Shown here one piece after another: positions 1 through 9,690 of a stretch of DNA of 64,000 nt; the first letter of the stretch is position 1; each line of letters starts with the position of its first letter. Position numbers and translations under genes: made by a program. The DNA comes from Nitrospirota bacterium (GTDB lineage Bacteria; Nitrospirota; Nitrospiria; Nitrospirales; Nitrospiraceae), in the NCBI GenBank assembly GCA_030682135.1, contig JAUXQT010000003.1, positions 1 through 64,000 on the forward strand, in the 5' to 3' direction. The notes under the pieces are model-generated. The model was not told where the DNA came from and did not search any database. It saw only the letters and a program-made list of their open reading frames with translations.

Positions 1-454
1 AAATTCAATTGGTTGGAGAACGCCGGCCCTCAGCCCTTCTCTCTTCTGAGGCGATAGAAGCGGCATCGGTCGCTCTTATCCTCGGGCTAGAACAAGCCCC
101 CTCAGGTACCCCCGAGTCCCTCCCCCCAGCAGCTTGGAAGAAGTTTGACCCGCTGCTCGCGTCTCCCCTTCGGTTGCCTCCTGGCGATATCTGGTTCCAA
201 CAACGAACCCGGCGTTTGACGGGAATGCAGTCGGCAGATCATACCGACCATACCGAAATTGCAACCATCATGCTTAGCTAGCCCCCACCACTAACCCGCC
301 CAAGACAGCAGAACGAGCGCCACGGAAGAACGTTCAACCTCAACTGTTCGAGGTATTCAGCGCTTCAAACTCCGCACTTCGAATCACACCTTCTCGCACG
401 TCTCTTACCCTAGCGTTTAGTCCATGGACACCGATTGACGATTTCACCCCCACA

Positions 455-922
455 CTATACCCACTCCGTGGGCTCACGGGTGGGTCGGTCAGTCACCCTC
501 ACAGCAAGCACCTCTCTGATTGTCCGACACACCCGATCGATCTCTCCAACCTCCACCATGGGAACAATCCAAGCATCTGCAGGTTCCAGTTCAATGCGAT
601 AGTGATTTTTCCTCGCCGAGAACCACTCGATATACGGATGAGGCGCGAGGTTCGGGTGAGGGTCGAACGAAATCAAGTTGACATCCCCGATCTGGGGATT
701 CTCCATGTCGCCAATCACCTGCCCAGCAAGATCTTCGTCTTCAAACCGGGGATTCCGAAACTGTATGACCTGCCCCGCGATATCGGGCTTGAAGTTTCCC
801 CGTAAGTACAGATCGACCGGACCGATCACGGCAAACATAATCCGCCCCACAATCGTCCCCTCGATGCGATTGTCCAAAAACCCTTCCTGCACCCAACGCC
901 CATTGCCGAATTTTTGTGACAT
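455..922 (-). CDS. hypothetical protein (MSQKFGNGRWVQEGF...)
   Basis: C-terminal 155 aa of the 439-aa ORF 455..1774; internal ATG at 922 follows the end of the DMT transporter gene; the upstream part of that ORF is out of frame with the transporter. Confidence 0.75.
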   Translation of the reverse strand: MSQKFGNGRWVQEGFLDNRIEGTIVGRIMFAVIGPVDLYLRGNFKPDIAGQVIQFRNPRFEDEDLAGQVIGDMENPQIGDVNLISFDPHPNLAPHPYIEWFSARKNHYRIELEPADAWIVPMVEVGEIDRVCRTIREVLAVRVTDRPTREPTEWV

Positions 923-939
923 CCGACTCCTCCGATGTA

Positions 940-1809
940 CTAGACCGGCTGGACTGAGGCAGCGACGGGCACTGGCGCTTGCGGACCGCTGCCAAGCGAG
1001 CCCACCACTACCGCTATTAAAATAAGGCCGCTGCCGATCCATCCTTGCAGATCCAACGTTTCCCCCAGGAAATACCAGGAGAGCCAGGCTGCATAGGCCG
1101 GCTCCGAAGCAAAGATCAAGGCCACCTGTTGTGCCGGCACAATCCGTTGCACCCACATCTGAACGGCAAAGGCCCCGGTCGCAAGCCCTCCGGTCACCCC
1201 AAGCCCGAACAACAACAACGCAGTCGGCGCAAAGGCCTGAGCCGGCGCCTGCTCCATCAACATGGTAGGAAATAACAGAACCACCATGGCCATCATCTGC
1301 CAGGCAAACAGAGACGGTGCATCGACTTCGCGGGTAAACCGCTCGAGACAGGCGATATGCGCAGCAAAGGCGAAGGCACAGCCCAGCGTCATAAGGTCGC
1401 CAAGATTTCCGGATGCGCTGGGCTTCACCAGCAACCAAAGCCCCACCGTCGCGACTCCTGTGGCCAATAATACGCGCCAATCGAATCGGCGAAGAATCAA
1501 GGGAACAATCACGACATACAGCGCCGTAATGAAGGCAGAGTTCGACGAAGTGGTGTAGTGAATCCCGACCGTTTGAAGGACATAGCCGAGAAAGAGCCAG
1601 CCGGTGGCGATCGCACCGGCCCGCAACACCGCCGGGTCGCGATGCAGGCGGAGGCTCCACAGCAAAAACCCGCCCCCGACCAGCAACGCCCCAAGCAGGA
1701 ATCGCAGAAACAGAAACGACAACGGTGGAATCTGCTCCAACACCGCCTTGGTCGCGGGAAACGTCGCGCCCCAAATGAACGTTGTCAGAAGGAGTGCGAA
1801 TCGTGGCAT
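940..1809 (-). CDS. DMT/EamA-family transporter
   Basis: 10-TM-like hydrophobic protein, N-terminus LLTTFIWGATFPATKAVLEQIPPLSFLFLRFL typical of EamA. Confidence 0.9.
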   Translation of the reverse strand: MPRFALLLTTFIWGATFPATKAVLEQIPPLSFLFLRFLLGALLVGGGFLLWSLRLHRDPAVLRAGAIATGWLFLGYVLQTVGIHYTTSSNSAFITALYVVIVPLILRRFDWRVLLATGVATVGLWLLVKPSASGNLGDLMTLGCAFAFAAHIACLERFTREVDAPSLFAWQMMAMVVLLFPTMLMEQAPAQAFAPTALLLFGLGVTGGLATGAFAVQMWVQRIVPAQQVALIFASEPAYAAWLSWYFLGETLDLQGWIGSGLILIAVVVGSLGSGPQAPVPVAASVQPV

Positions 1810-1905
1810 CAGATTGAAGAAGTGCTGAGAGTTGGGTACTAAGTGCTGAGCTTGAGGTTCAGAAAATTACACAGCACTGAGTACGCAGGACTCAGCACTG
1901 CCCCC

Positions 1906-2115
1906 TCAAGCCTTGCACAGGGCGCAGCGCCGCTGATCCGTCGTCCCAGCCTGCTCCATCGCCGCGAGCGCTCGCTCCTTGTCAGGATAGTCGAACCAGC
2001 CGCCCTCCCAGAAATCGCTGGAGGAGCCGATCGTCGACGAGGGCACTTCGGCACAACGATCCTTGTGGAGCGTAACCCGATCGATTGAGCGGGCGATGTG
2101 AATCCAATAGATCAT
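1906..2115 (-). CDS. small hypothetical protein
   Basis: 69 aa ORF with gene-like composition (FWEGGWFDYPDKERALAAMEQAG). Confidence 0.5.
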   Translation of the reverse strand: MIYWIHIARSIDRVTLHKDRCAEVPSSTIGSSSDFWEGGWFDYPDKERALAAMEQAGTTDQRRCALCKA

Positions 2116-2244
2116 AGGAACAGCCCTTCACAGACAGACCGAGACACGGCCCTTGGGTTACAACTCAGGGCTCGTCCGCGCTCACGACCTGCGATCAGAT
2201 TCCACTTCGACCGACGAGAGAAGCTCGCCGGCGATTGAGACAAC

Positions 2245-2421
2245 TTACGGCAGGAGCTGCCACTCATCTTTCTCAATGAAGACCTTGACGCCGGTCTCGA
2301 GTTTCTTGATATCGTCCTTATCGAAGAGCCTCATGTAGCGCTCGATCCGATCCTCGTCATCGATCCGCTCTTCTTGCATCATTCCACCGGTACTCTTGTA
2401 TTTCCGAATCAACAGGGGCAT
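2245..2421 (-). CDS. small hypothetical protein (58 aa, below the ORF-track cutoff)
   Basis: Translated by eye: MPLLIRKYKSTGGMMQEERIDDEDRIERYMRLFDKDDIKKLETGVKVFIEKDEWQLLP*, charged soluble composition. Confidence 0.5.
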   Translation of the reverse strand: MPLLIRKYKSTGGMMQEERIDDEDRIERYMRLFDKDDIKKLETGVKVFIEKDEWQLLP

Positions 2422-2549
2422 CGAAATCCTCCTCGTAAGCCACTAGAAGTCACCTCAGCAAGGTGTGTACAATAAGGCAAAGTTCACGGGCCGGTCAAGA
2501 GCGGATTCGCACTCTGTCCCGGGAACATCCAGCATGAAGGATACGCACG

Positions 2550-2858
2550 ATGCCGATCTATGAATATCGTTGTAGAAAATGCGAAAAGCAGTTTGATGCG
2601 ACCCAATCCGTCCATGTCAGACCGGAAGACACGATCTGCCCGCACTGTCAGGCCCAGGAGGCGACACGATTGATGTCTGCCAGCACGACAGTGGTCAAAG
2701 GGACCCACAAAACCGGCTTTGCCGAACAAAAAGCCTACAACATGCTGGACGAGCGGATGGACAAATTCGCCAAGCTGCCACCGCTGATGGGGAAACGCGC
2801 CGCCCCCGAGACTGGCGGACCACCAGACCCTGCAAGCGGCGGCATCACGGAGAACTGA
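2550..2858 (+). CDS. FmdB-family zinc ribbon protein
   Basis: MPIYEYRCRKCEKQF...CPHC, the FmdB zinc ribbon signature. Confidence 0.9.
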   Translation: MPIYEYRCRKCEKQFDATQSVHVRPEDTICPHCQAQEATRLMSASTTVVKGTHKTGFAEQKAYNMLDERMDKFAKLPPLMGKRAAPETGGPPDPASGGITEN

Positions 2859-2931
2859 ACCAGACCGTGAACTGGCATCTGCACGCACAGCATCCTCGTC
2901 CCGATAGCCACCCCAACCCAATGGAGATCCC

Positions 2932-3753
2932 ATGATTGCGAGACAGGTACTCTCGCTAGGCCTCGGCCTGCTATTCAGCTGGAGCATGGCCACCAGCGCG
3001 CTGGCGGAGGTGACCGGAAACCTGATCATTGCGGGCAACGGACCGGAGCTCACGACTATTGAAGCCCTGGCCCGCGCCTTTGAAAAGGCCAACCCCCGCG
3101 CCTATCTCGATGTCGTTTGGGAGGCCAGCTCGAAGCCGGTTGAGCTGGTTAAAGCCGGCCAAGCCCACATCGCCGTGACCGGAACCGAGGACCCAGGCCT
3201 CTCGGCAGCCGTCATCGCCTGGGATGGAATCGGCATCCTCGTGCATCTCTCCAATGTGACAAAAGATGTGACGAAGCAACAGATCGCCGACATCTTCTCC
3301 GGTAAGATCACCATGTGGTCTGAATTAGGCGGCCTCGACACAAAAATACTGGTCATCGACCGGCCTCGCAATCAAAACATCCGCGATGCGTTTGAGGCTC
3401 AGCTTGGCGTGACAGGAAAGATCACCAGCAGCGCCAAAGTCATCGGCTCCGATGAGCAGGTCGTCAAAACCGTCGTAGGAACGTTACCCCCACTGTCTGC
3501 CATCACCTATCTCTCGTTGAATCAGGCCCTGTCTGCCGTCTCAGGCGGCGTCGCCGTCAAACTCTTGCCCATCGACAAGATCGAGCCGGAGGTCCCCACC
3601 GTGAAGGACGGCCGTTATCCCTTCCGGCGCCCAATCCTCCTCCTGTCCAAGAAGGAGCCGAACCATCTGGCTGAGGCCTTCACGCAGTTCGTGCTGTCCC
3701 AAGTCGGTCAAGAACTCATTGCCGACACATACATTCCGCTCAAAGAGAAATAG
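2932..3753 (+). CDS. phosphate ABC transporter substrate-binding (PstS-like) protein
   Basis: Signal peptide; periplasmic binding fold; VTKQQIADIFSGKITMWSELGG motif of PstS-like proteins. Confidence 0.85.
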   Translation: MIARQVLSLGLGLLFSWSMATSALAEVTGNLIIAGNGPELTTIEALARAFEKANPRAYLDVVWEASSKPVELVKAGQAHIAVTGTEDPGLSAAVIAWDGIGILVHLSNVTKDVTKQQIADIFSGKITMWSELGGLDTKILVIDRPRNQNIRDAFEAQLGVTGKITSSAKVIGSDEQVVKTVVGTLPPLSAITYLSLNQALSAVSGGVAVKLLPIDKIEPEVPTVKDGRYPFRRPILLLSKKEPNHLAEAFTQFVLSQVGQELIADTYIPLKEK

Positions 3754-3785
3754 TCCTGAACCGTCGTTCATTGAAGGAGGCACCT

Positions 3786-4244
3786 ATGCACATGTGGCGA
3801 TCATCGGTCTTCATGCTACTGGGGCTCATCGGAATTATGGCAGTACCGCTTCCTCTCTCCTATGCGGAAGAACCAGGAGCCATGGTGGACGGCGCGGGCT
3901 TCACCCTCTACGGGACCGAATCGATCAAGGGGTCCGATGCCGCGAAGGTCGAACGGGACCCGGTCTGCGACCGGAGCAAGCGGCCAAAGATCTTTAAGGT
4001 CGAACCGGATGAAGCCAAACCCGGCCAGAAGGTCACGATCAAAGGCGAGAATTTCGGGGCCAAAGAATGTTTCCACGGGGTAGCCTTCAGCGCGGCGGGG
4101 CCGGCCAAAATCGACTACACCTTCGTCAACGAGACGACCATCGAAGCGACCGTTCCTGACGTCCGAGCCGGCATGTCGTTCATCGATGTGGTCGCCGGCG
4201 GCGGCAACGCCAGGTCAAAGGGCTTTTTAGTCCAAGCGAAGTAG
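3786..4244 (+). CDS. secreted IPT/TIG-domain protein
   Basis: Signal peptide; IFKVEPDEAKPGQKVTIKGENFG...TTIEATVPDVRAG is IPT/TIG-like. Confidence 0.7.
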   Translation: MHMWRSSVFMLLGLIGIMAVPLPLSYAEEPGAMVDGAGFTLYGTESIKGSDAAKVERDPVCDRSKRPKIFKVEPDEAKPGQKVTIKGENFGAKECFHGVAFSAAGPAKIDYTFVNETTIEATVPDVRAGMSFIDVVAGGGNARSKGFLVQAK

Positions 4245-4426
4245 CCGGAATCCGACAATCTCCACCGGAGGCGCGGCGCTGTGCCGTGCCTCCGGTCCCC
4301 TCGATCAGGCCCATTTCCAGCCTGCGTTCCCTCGACAAGACTCTTGATCTTATGCTAGCTTACGCGCTCATTTTCGCCTGAGAACTCTCGCGGATTCGCG
4401 TGCGATCTGAGGAGACGGGGGCTGGT

Positions 4427-5845
4427 ATGTTCAAGAAGATTCTGGTGGCCAATCGCGGCGAAATCGCCATGAGGATTATTCGCGCCTGCCGCGAATTGAA
4501 CATCGCCACTGCCGCCATCTATTCCGAAGCCGATTCGACCGGTATCTACGTCAAAAAGGCGGACGAAGCCTACATGGTCGGTCCGGGACCGGTCAAAGGC
4601 TTCCTGGATAGCCAACAGATCGTCAGTCTGGCCCAACGGATCAGCGCCGACGCCATCCATCCGGGCTACGGATTTCTCTCGGAAAACTCGAAATTTGCGC
4701 AACTGTGCCAAACCTCCGGTATTACCTTCATCGGCCCATCGCCGCACGCCATCGATTTAATGGGCAGTAAGGTCAACGCCCGCGACCTCGCCAAGCGAGT
4801 GGGCGTTCCCATCGTCCCCGGCACCGAAGGCGGCGTCACCGACGTGAACGAGGCCTTGGCCTTTGCGAAAGCCACTGGGTATCCCGTCATCATTAAAGCC
4901 AGTGCAGGCGGAGGAGGACGCGGCCTCCGGGTCGTCCGATCCGACGCAGAACTCCGTGAGAACATGGCGGTGGCTTCTCGGGAAGCACAAGCATCGTTCG
5001 GCGATGGCAGCGTCTTCCTCGAAAAATATATCGAACGGCCGCATCACATCGAATTCCAGATCCTGGCCGACAAACACGGCAACATGATCCACCTGGGCGA
5101 GCGCGATTGCTCGATCCAACGCCGGCATCAAAAGCTCATCGAAATTGCCCCCTCGTTGATCCTGACGCCGAAGCTGCGCGCCGAAATGGGCGCAGCGGCC
5201 ATTACGATTGCCAAAGCGGTCGATTATGACAATGCCGGCACGGTTGAGTTCCTGCTCGACCAGGACGGCCATTATTACTTCATGGAGATGAACCCTCGAC
5301 TCCAAGTCGAACATACGGTGACCGAGCAGATCACCGCGATCGACATCGTGCGCAATCAGATCGCCATTGCCGCGGGCCTGCCTCTGGAGATCACACAGCA
5401 GGAAGTCACGCTCCAGGGCCATTCCATCCAATGCCGCATCAATGCCGAAGACCCTAAGAACAACTTTATGCCCTGCACGGGCACCATCACCGCCTATCTC
5501 TCGCCGGGCGGGATCGGGGTACGCATCGACGGAGCGGTCTACAAAGACTATACGGTGCCGCCCTACTACGACGCCCTCTTGGCTAAACTCACCGTCCGTG
5601 GCCGTACCTGGGAAGAAACCGTCAGCCGGATGAGACGGTCGCTCGAAGAATATGTCCTGCGCGGGGTGAAAACCACGATCCCCTTCATGAAAGAAATCAT
5701 GCAGGAGCCGGATTTCATGGCGGGCCGTTTCGACACGTCCTATCTCGAGACGCATCCGGACCTGTTCAACTACCACGATTTCGAACAACCGGAGGACCTG
5801 GTGTTGGCGCTCTCCGCTGCCATCGCCGCCTACGAAGGGCTGTGA
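4427..5845 (+). CDS. pycA: acetyl-CoA/pyruvate carboxylase biotin carboxylase subunit
   Basis: MFKKILVANRGEIAMRIIRACRE, KASAGGGGRGLRVV, EMNPRLQVEHTVTE; adjacent to pycB. Confidence 0.93.
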   Translation: MFKKILVANRGEIAMRIIRACRELNIATAAIYSEADSTGIYVKKADEAYMVGPGPVKGFLDSQQIVSLAQRISADAIHPGYGFLSENSKFAQLCQTSGITFIGPSPHAIDLMGSKVNARDLAKRVGVPIVPGTEGGVTDVNEALAFAKATGYPVIIKASAGGGGRGLRVVRSDAELRENMAVASREAQASFGDGSVFLEKYIERPHHIEFQILADKHGNMIHLGERDCSIQRRHQKLIEIAPSLILTPKLRAEMGAAAITIAKAVDYDNAGTVEFLLDQDGHYYFMEMNPRLQVEHTVTEQITAIDIVRNQIAIAAGLPLEITQQEVTLQGHSIQCRINAEDPKNNFMPCTGTITAYLSPGGIGVRIDGAVYKDYTVPPYYDALLAKLTVRGRTWEETVSRMRRSLEEYVLRGVKTTIPFMKEIMQEPDFMAGRFDTSYLETHPDLFNYHDFEQPEDLVLALSAAIAAYEGL

Positions 5846-5900
5846 CCGCACAGCCGCCGATCAACCACCGATAACGAATTAACCGGCAGATTAGAACATC

Positions 5901-7853
5901 ATGGCGACACGACGACCTACAAAAAAACAGGCACCCAAGAAACGAGCGGCAGCACCAGCCGTCCGGACGTCAAAAACCCGTGCCAAGGTTAGCCCCGAGT
6001 TGACCATCCAACCGGCAACCGGCAAGCCCATCCTGCTCACCGAAGTCGCCTTGCGCGATGGCCATCAGTCGCTGCTGGCCACACGCATGCGGACAGAGGA
6101 CATGCTGCCTATCGCCCAGAAGCTCGACGCCGTCGGCTATTGGTCGCTCGAAGTCTGGGGCGGCGCCACCTTCGACACCTGCCTCCGCTTCCTCAAAGAA
6201 GATCCCTGGGAACGGCTGCGCGCACTGCGTGCCGCCATGCCCAACACCAAATTGCAAATGCTGCTCCGCGGACAGAACCTGGTCGGCTATCGGCATTATG
6301 CCGACGATGTCTTGGAGCGGTTCATCGAACGGTCCGCCACCAACGGCATCGACGTCTTCCGCATCTTCGACGCCCTGAACGACATCCGCAACATGGAGCG
6401 GGCGATGCGCGAAGTGAAGGCCTGCGGCAAACATGTCGAAGCCGCCATCAGCTATACCGTCAGTCCCGTCCATAGTGTCGACCGTTTCGTCGACATGGCG
6501 AAAAAACTGGAAGACTTGGGCACCGATACGCTCTGCATCAAAGACATGGCCGGACTCTTGGAGCCACTCGAGGCCTATCACCTCATCCGCCGGATCAAGG
6601 CAGCCGTAAAGGTCCCGATCCATTTGCATTCGCATTACACCTCGGGAATGGCCTCGATGACCTCCTTCATGGCGATCCTGGGCGGTCTCGACATGCTGGA
6701 TACGTCCATCTCGCCATTGGCCGGCGGCACCTCGCACCCGGCGACGGAAACCCTGGTGGCCTCGCTGCGGAACACGCCGTACGATACGGGGCTGAACCTC
6801 GTGTCGTTTCTCCCGATCACCGAACATTTCCGCACCGTGCGACGAAAGTATCGGCAGTTCGAAAGCGAGTTCACCGGCGTCGATGCCGAAATCCTCTCCT
6901 CGCAGATTCCCGGCGGCATGCTCTCCAATCTCGCGGCGCAACTGACCGAACAGAATGCGCTCGATCGGATCAAAGAAGTCCTGGATGAAGTCCCGCGCGT
7001 CCGCAAGGAAATGGGCTATCCCCCGCTCGTGACCCCCACGAGTCAGATCGTCGGCACCCAGGCCACGCTGAACGTGCTGACGGGCGAACGGTACAAAGTC
7101 ATCACCACGGAAACCAAGAACTATTTCCTCGGACTGTACGGCAGAGCGCCGGGACCGCTCGATCACGACATCATGGCCCGGGCGATCGGGGACGACCAAC
7201 CGATCAAAACGCGGCCCGCCGATCGACTGGAGCCTGAACTCGAAGCCATCAAAAAAGATCTGCCGGCCTCGGCCACCACGGTGGAAGACCAGCTCTCGTT
7301 CACGCTGTTCCCCGCCATCGCGCGGGACTTCTTCGACGCACGCGAGAAGGGGGATCTGACGCTGGCGCCCCTCGAAAGTTTCTCGCCCAGTGGCCCGGCG
7401 ACAGCCACCGAACTCCATTTGGCCCCCGCCGAATTCAACGTCACGGTCCACGGCGAAACCTATCATGTGAAGGTGTCCGGTTCCGGGAGAAAGGTGGACG
7501 GGCGCAAACCTTACTATATCCGCGTGAACGACAAACTCGAAGAAGTCTCGCTGGAACCCATTCAAGAGATCCTGGCCGGCGTGCCGGAGGCTCCTGACAG
7601 CGGCACCAGCGCCAAACGTAAACGGCCCAGACCGTCCAAGCCGGGAGACGTCGCCCCTCCGATGCCGGGCCGCGTCGTCAAAATACTGGTGGCGGCGAAT
7701 GCCGCGGTGAAGGCCGGCGATCCCCTGCTGATCATCGAGGCCATGAAAATGGAAAGCCAGGTCCCTGCGCCGATCGACGGGACCGTCACCGCCATTCTGG
7801 TCGTAGAAGGCGACAACGTGAAGACGGATGAAACAGTCATCCAGCTGGAATAG
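5901..7853 (+). CDS. pycB: pyruvate carboxylase subunit B / carboxyltransferase with biotinyl domain
   Basis: LTEVALRDGHQSLLATRMRTEDMLPIA; C-terminal EAMKMES biotinyl site. Confidence 0.93.
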   Translation: MATRRPTKKQAPKKRAAAPAVRTSKTRAKVSPELTIQPATGKPILLTEVALRDGHQSLLATRMRTEDMLPIAQKLDAVGYWSLEVWGGATFDTCLRFLKEDPWERLRALRAAMPNTKLQMLLRGQNLVGYRHYADDVLERFIERSATNGIDVFRIFDALNDIRNMERAMREVKACGKHVEAAISYTVSPVHSVDRFVDMAKKLEDLGTDTLCIKDMAGLLEPLEAYHLIRRIKAAVKVPIHLHSHYTSGMASMTSFMAILGGLDMLDTSISPLAGGTSHPATETLVASLRNTPYDTGLNLVSFLPITEHFRTVRRKYRQFESEFTGVDAEILSSQIPGGMLSNLAAQLTEQNALDRIKEVLDEVPRVRKEMGYPPLVTPTSQIVGTQATLNVLTGERYKVITTETKNYFLGLYGRAPGPLDHDIMARAIGDDQPIKTRPADRLEPELEAIKKDLPASATTVEDQLSFTLFPAIARDFFDAREKGDLTLAPLESFSPSGPATATELHLAPAEFNVTVHGETYHVKVSGSGRKVDGRKPYYIRVNDKLEEVSLEPIQEILAGVPEAPDSGTSAKRKRPRPSKPGDVAPPMPGRVVKILVAANAAVKAGDPLLIIEAMKMESQVPAPIDGTVTAILVVEGDNVKTDETVIQLE

Positions 7854-8820
7854 CTCCCTTCACGACAGCCCGGCGCCACCACCTCGCAGCGCTCGTACCT
7901 GGCTGCGCACTTCGCTCATAGGCCTGTCGCTCATGCTGACTGCTTGCACGTCTCCCTCTTCCTTGCCTCAGTGGTTCGACGCCCTCGGGCGACTCCCGGT
8001 CAACAGCGTTACGGTCCAGGGTCAACGCATAGCGTACCTCGACGTGGGACAGGGGCCGCTCGTCCTGCTCCTCCATGGATTCGGGGGCTCGATGTGGCAG
8101 TGGGAACATCAACAAGCGGCGCTCTCCGCCCATTTCCGCGTGATTACTCCAGACCTGGTCGGCGCAGGGCTGTCGGACAAACCGGATATCGAGTACCGGC
8201 CGGATCAACTGCTGGCCTTTCTCGTGGGCTTCATGGATGCGCTCCATATTCCTCAGGCCAGCGTGGTGGGGAACTCCATGGGAGCCGGACTCGCCATCGG
8301 ACTGGCCCTCGACCACCCGACACGCGTCTCACAGCTTATCCTGATCGATGGACTCCCGGCTCATGTCATGGAACACCTGGCCAGCCCCTCGCTTCGTCGC
8401 GCCTTAACCACCAGCACCCCATCCTGGCTGGTCTCGTTCGGCAATTGGCTCTTTGGAGGCCTGATACTCGAATCCACGCTGCGTGAATTCGTCTACGATC
8501 CGGCCCTGTTGACTCAAGCCGTTCTGGACCGCTCCAACCATAACCGCCAGCAGCCAGGACTCTTCCGGGCCCTCCTCACGATCGGCACCAATCTCCCGCT
8601 GTGGGAACGACACTTCGCGCCACGCATCGGGACCATCACCCACCGTACGTTGATTGTATGGGGCGAGGAAGACCGCGTGTTTCCCCTCCCGGCCGGCGAC
8701 CAACTCCATCGAGCGATTACCGGCTCGACGTTCGTGACAATTCCTAAAGCAGGCCACATTCCTCAGTGGGAACAGCCTGAGGTCGTGAACAAGGCGCTCC
8801 TGGACTTTATGAGGCCCTAG
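7828..8820 (+). CDS. alpha/beta hydrolase with lipoprotein-like signal
   Basis: LLLHGFGGSMWQWEHQ, GNSMGAGLAIGLA nucleophile elbow; LSLMLTAC lipobox-like. Confidence 0.85.
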   Translation: MKQSSSWNSSLHDSPAPPPRSARTWLRTSLIGLSLMLTACTSPSSLPQWFDALGRLPVNSVTVQGQRIAYLDVGQGPLVLLLHGFGGSMWQWEHQQAALSAHFRVITPDLVGAGLSDKPDIEYRPDQLLAFLVGFMDALHIPQASVVGNSMGAGLAIGLALDHPTRVSQLILIDGLPAHVMEHLASPSLRRALTTSTPSWLVSFGNWLFGGLILESTLREFVYDPALLTQAVLDRSNHNRQQPGLFRALLTIGTNLPLWERHFAPRIGTITHRTLIVWGEEDRVFPLPAGDQLHRAITGSTFVTIPKAGHIPQWEQPEVVNKALLDFMRP

Positions 8821-8882
8821 CCACACCAACATAGGCCACAGGACCGCGCGACAATGCGTACGGTTGTCTTACCAAGGAGAAC

Positions 8883-9545
8883 ATGATGAGGTCAGCATTT
8901 CGAACAGTCATCGGCGCCACAATCTGCCTGACGATCGGGCTTACCGGATGCGGGAGTACCGGAAGCGGGACCAGTTTTCTCTACAAGAACCTCACCGTCG
9001 CAGATGGCAGCACCATGGCGGGTGAAGGCCATACTGTCCTCTTCAAGGGAAGCCCCCTGGTTCTCTCGGGAACCGGCATTAAAGTCGGCGATCCTCTCCG
9101 GGAGGTCAAACTGACACAGACGGATCTCTCGCAGATCAACATCACCGACACCAAGGGCAAGGGCAAGGTCCGGATCATCAGCGTCGTGCCGTCGCTGGAC
9201 ACGAAAGTCTGCGAGCAACAAACCCATTTTCTAAGCGAGAAGAATAAAGGGCTGGACAAGCTCATCGAGCTGATCACCGTCAGCATCGATACGCCCTTCG
9301 CCCAAAAGCGATTCGCGGAAGAGGCCCATATCACCAACGTGACGTTCCTCTCGGATTATCGAGGCGCCGAATTCGGAAAGACCTTCGGACTCTTCCTCAA
9401 GGACCCCCACATCCTGGCGCGCACCGTCATGGTCATCGACGCCCACAACCACGTGCGGTATCTGCAAATCACGCCCGAGCTGGCCCAACTGCCGGACATG
9501 GATGAAGCGTTTGCGGTGGCAAAGTCACTGATCACGGCCAGCTAG
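8883..9545 (+). CDS. tpx: thiol peroxidase (Tpx/peroxiredoxin family), predicted lipoprotein
   Basis: VPSLDTKVCEQQTHFL peroxidatic motif; ARTVMVIDAHNHVRYLQI; N-terminal TIGLTGCGS lipobox. Confidence 0.85.
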   Translation: MMRSAFRTVIGATICLTIGLTGCGSTGSGTSFLYKNLTVADGSTMAGEGHTVLFKGSPLVLSGTGIKVGDPLREVKLTQTDLSQINITDTKGKGKVRIISVVPSLDTKVCEQQTHFLSEKNKGLDKLIELITVSIDTPFAQKRFAEEAHITNVTFLSDYRGAEFGKTFGLFLKDPHILARTVMVIDAHNHVRYLQITPELAQLPDMDEAFAVAKSLITAS

Positions 9546-9690
9546 GCCAAAAAATGGTGCGGTCGAAGTTCAGGCCAAGGCCAAGATGTTCGCGGTTCAG
9601 CGTTCGAGGTTTTAGAACTTCGAACCTGAAACCTCGAACTGTTCTGTCGAAGCCTGAACCTCGGCCTCACCCGTTGCAGATAGGACTCTG

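Noticed and set aside
9-281. 90-aa ORF at the window start
   Set aside because: No recognisable domain, no clear ribosome site, low-complexity composition; left unannotated
455-1774. 439-aa minus-strand ORF taken whole
   Set aside because: N-terminal part is out of frame with the clear EamA transporter 940..1809; only the C-terminal part from ATG 922 is supported
4757-7565. Long antisense ORFs over pycA (4757..5851 -) and pycB (5970..7565 -)
   Set aside because: Shadow ORFs of GC-rich coding sequence; plus-strand products are unambiguous enzymes
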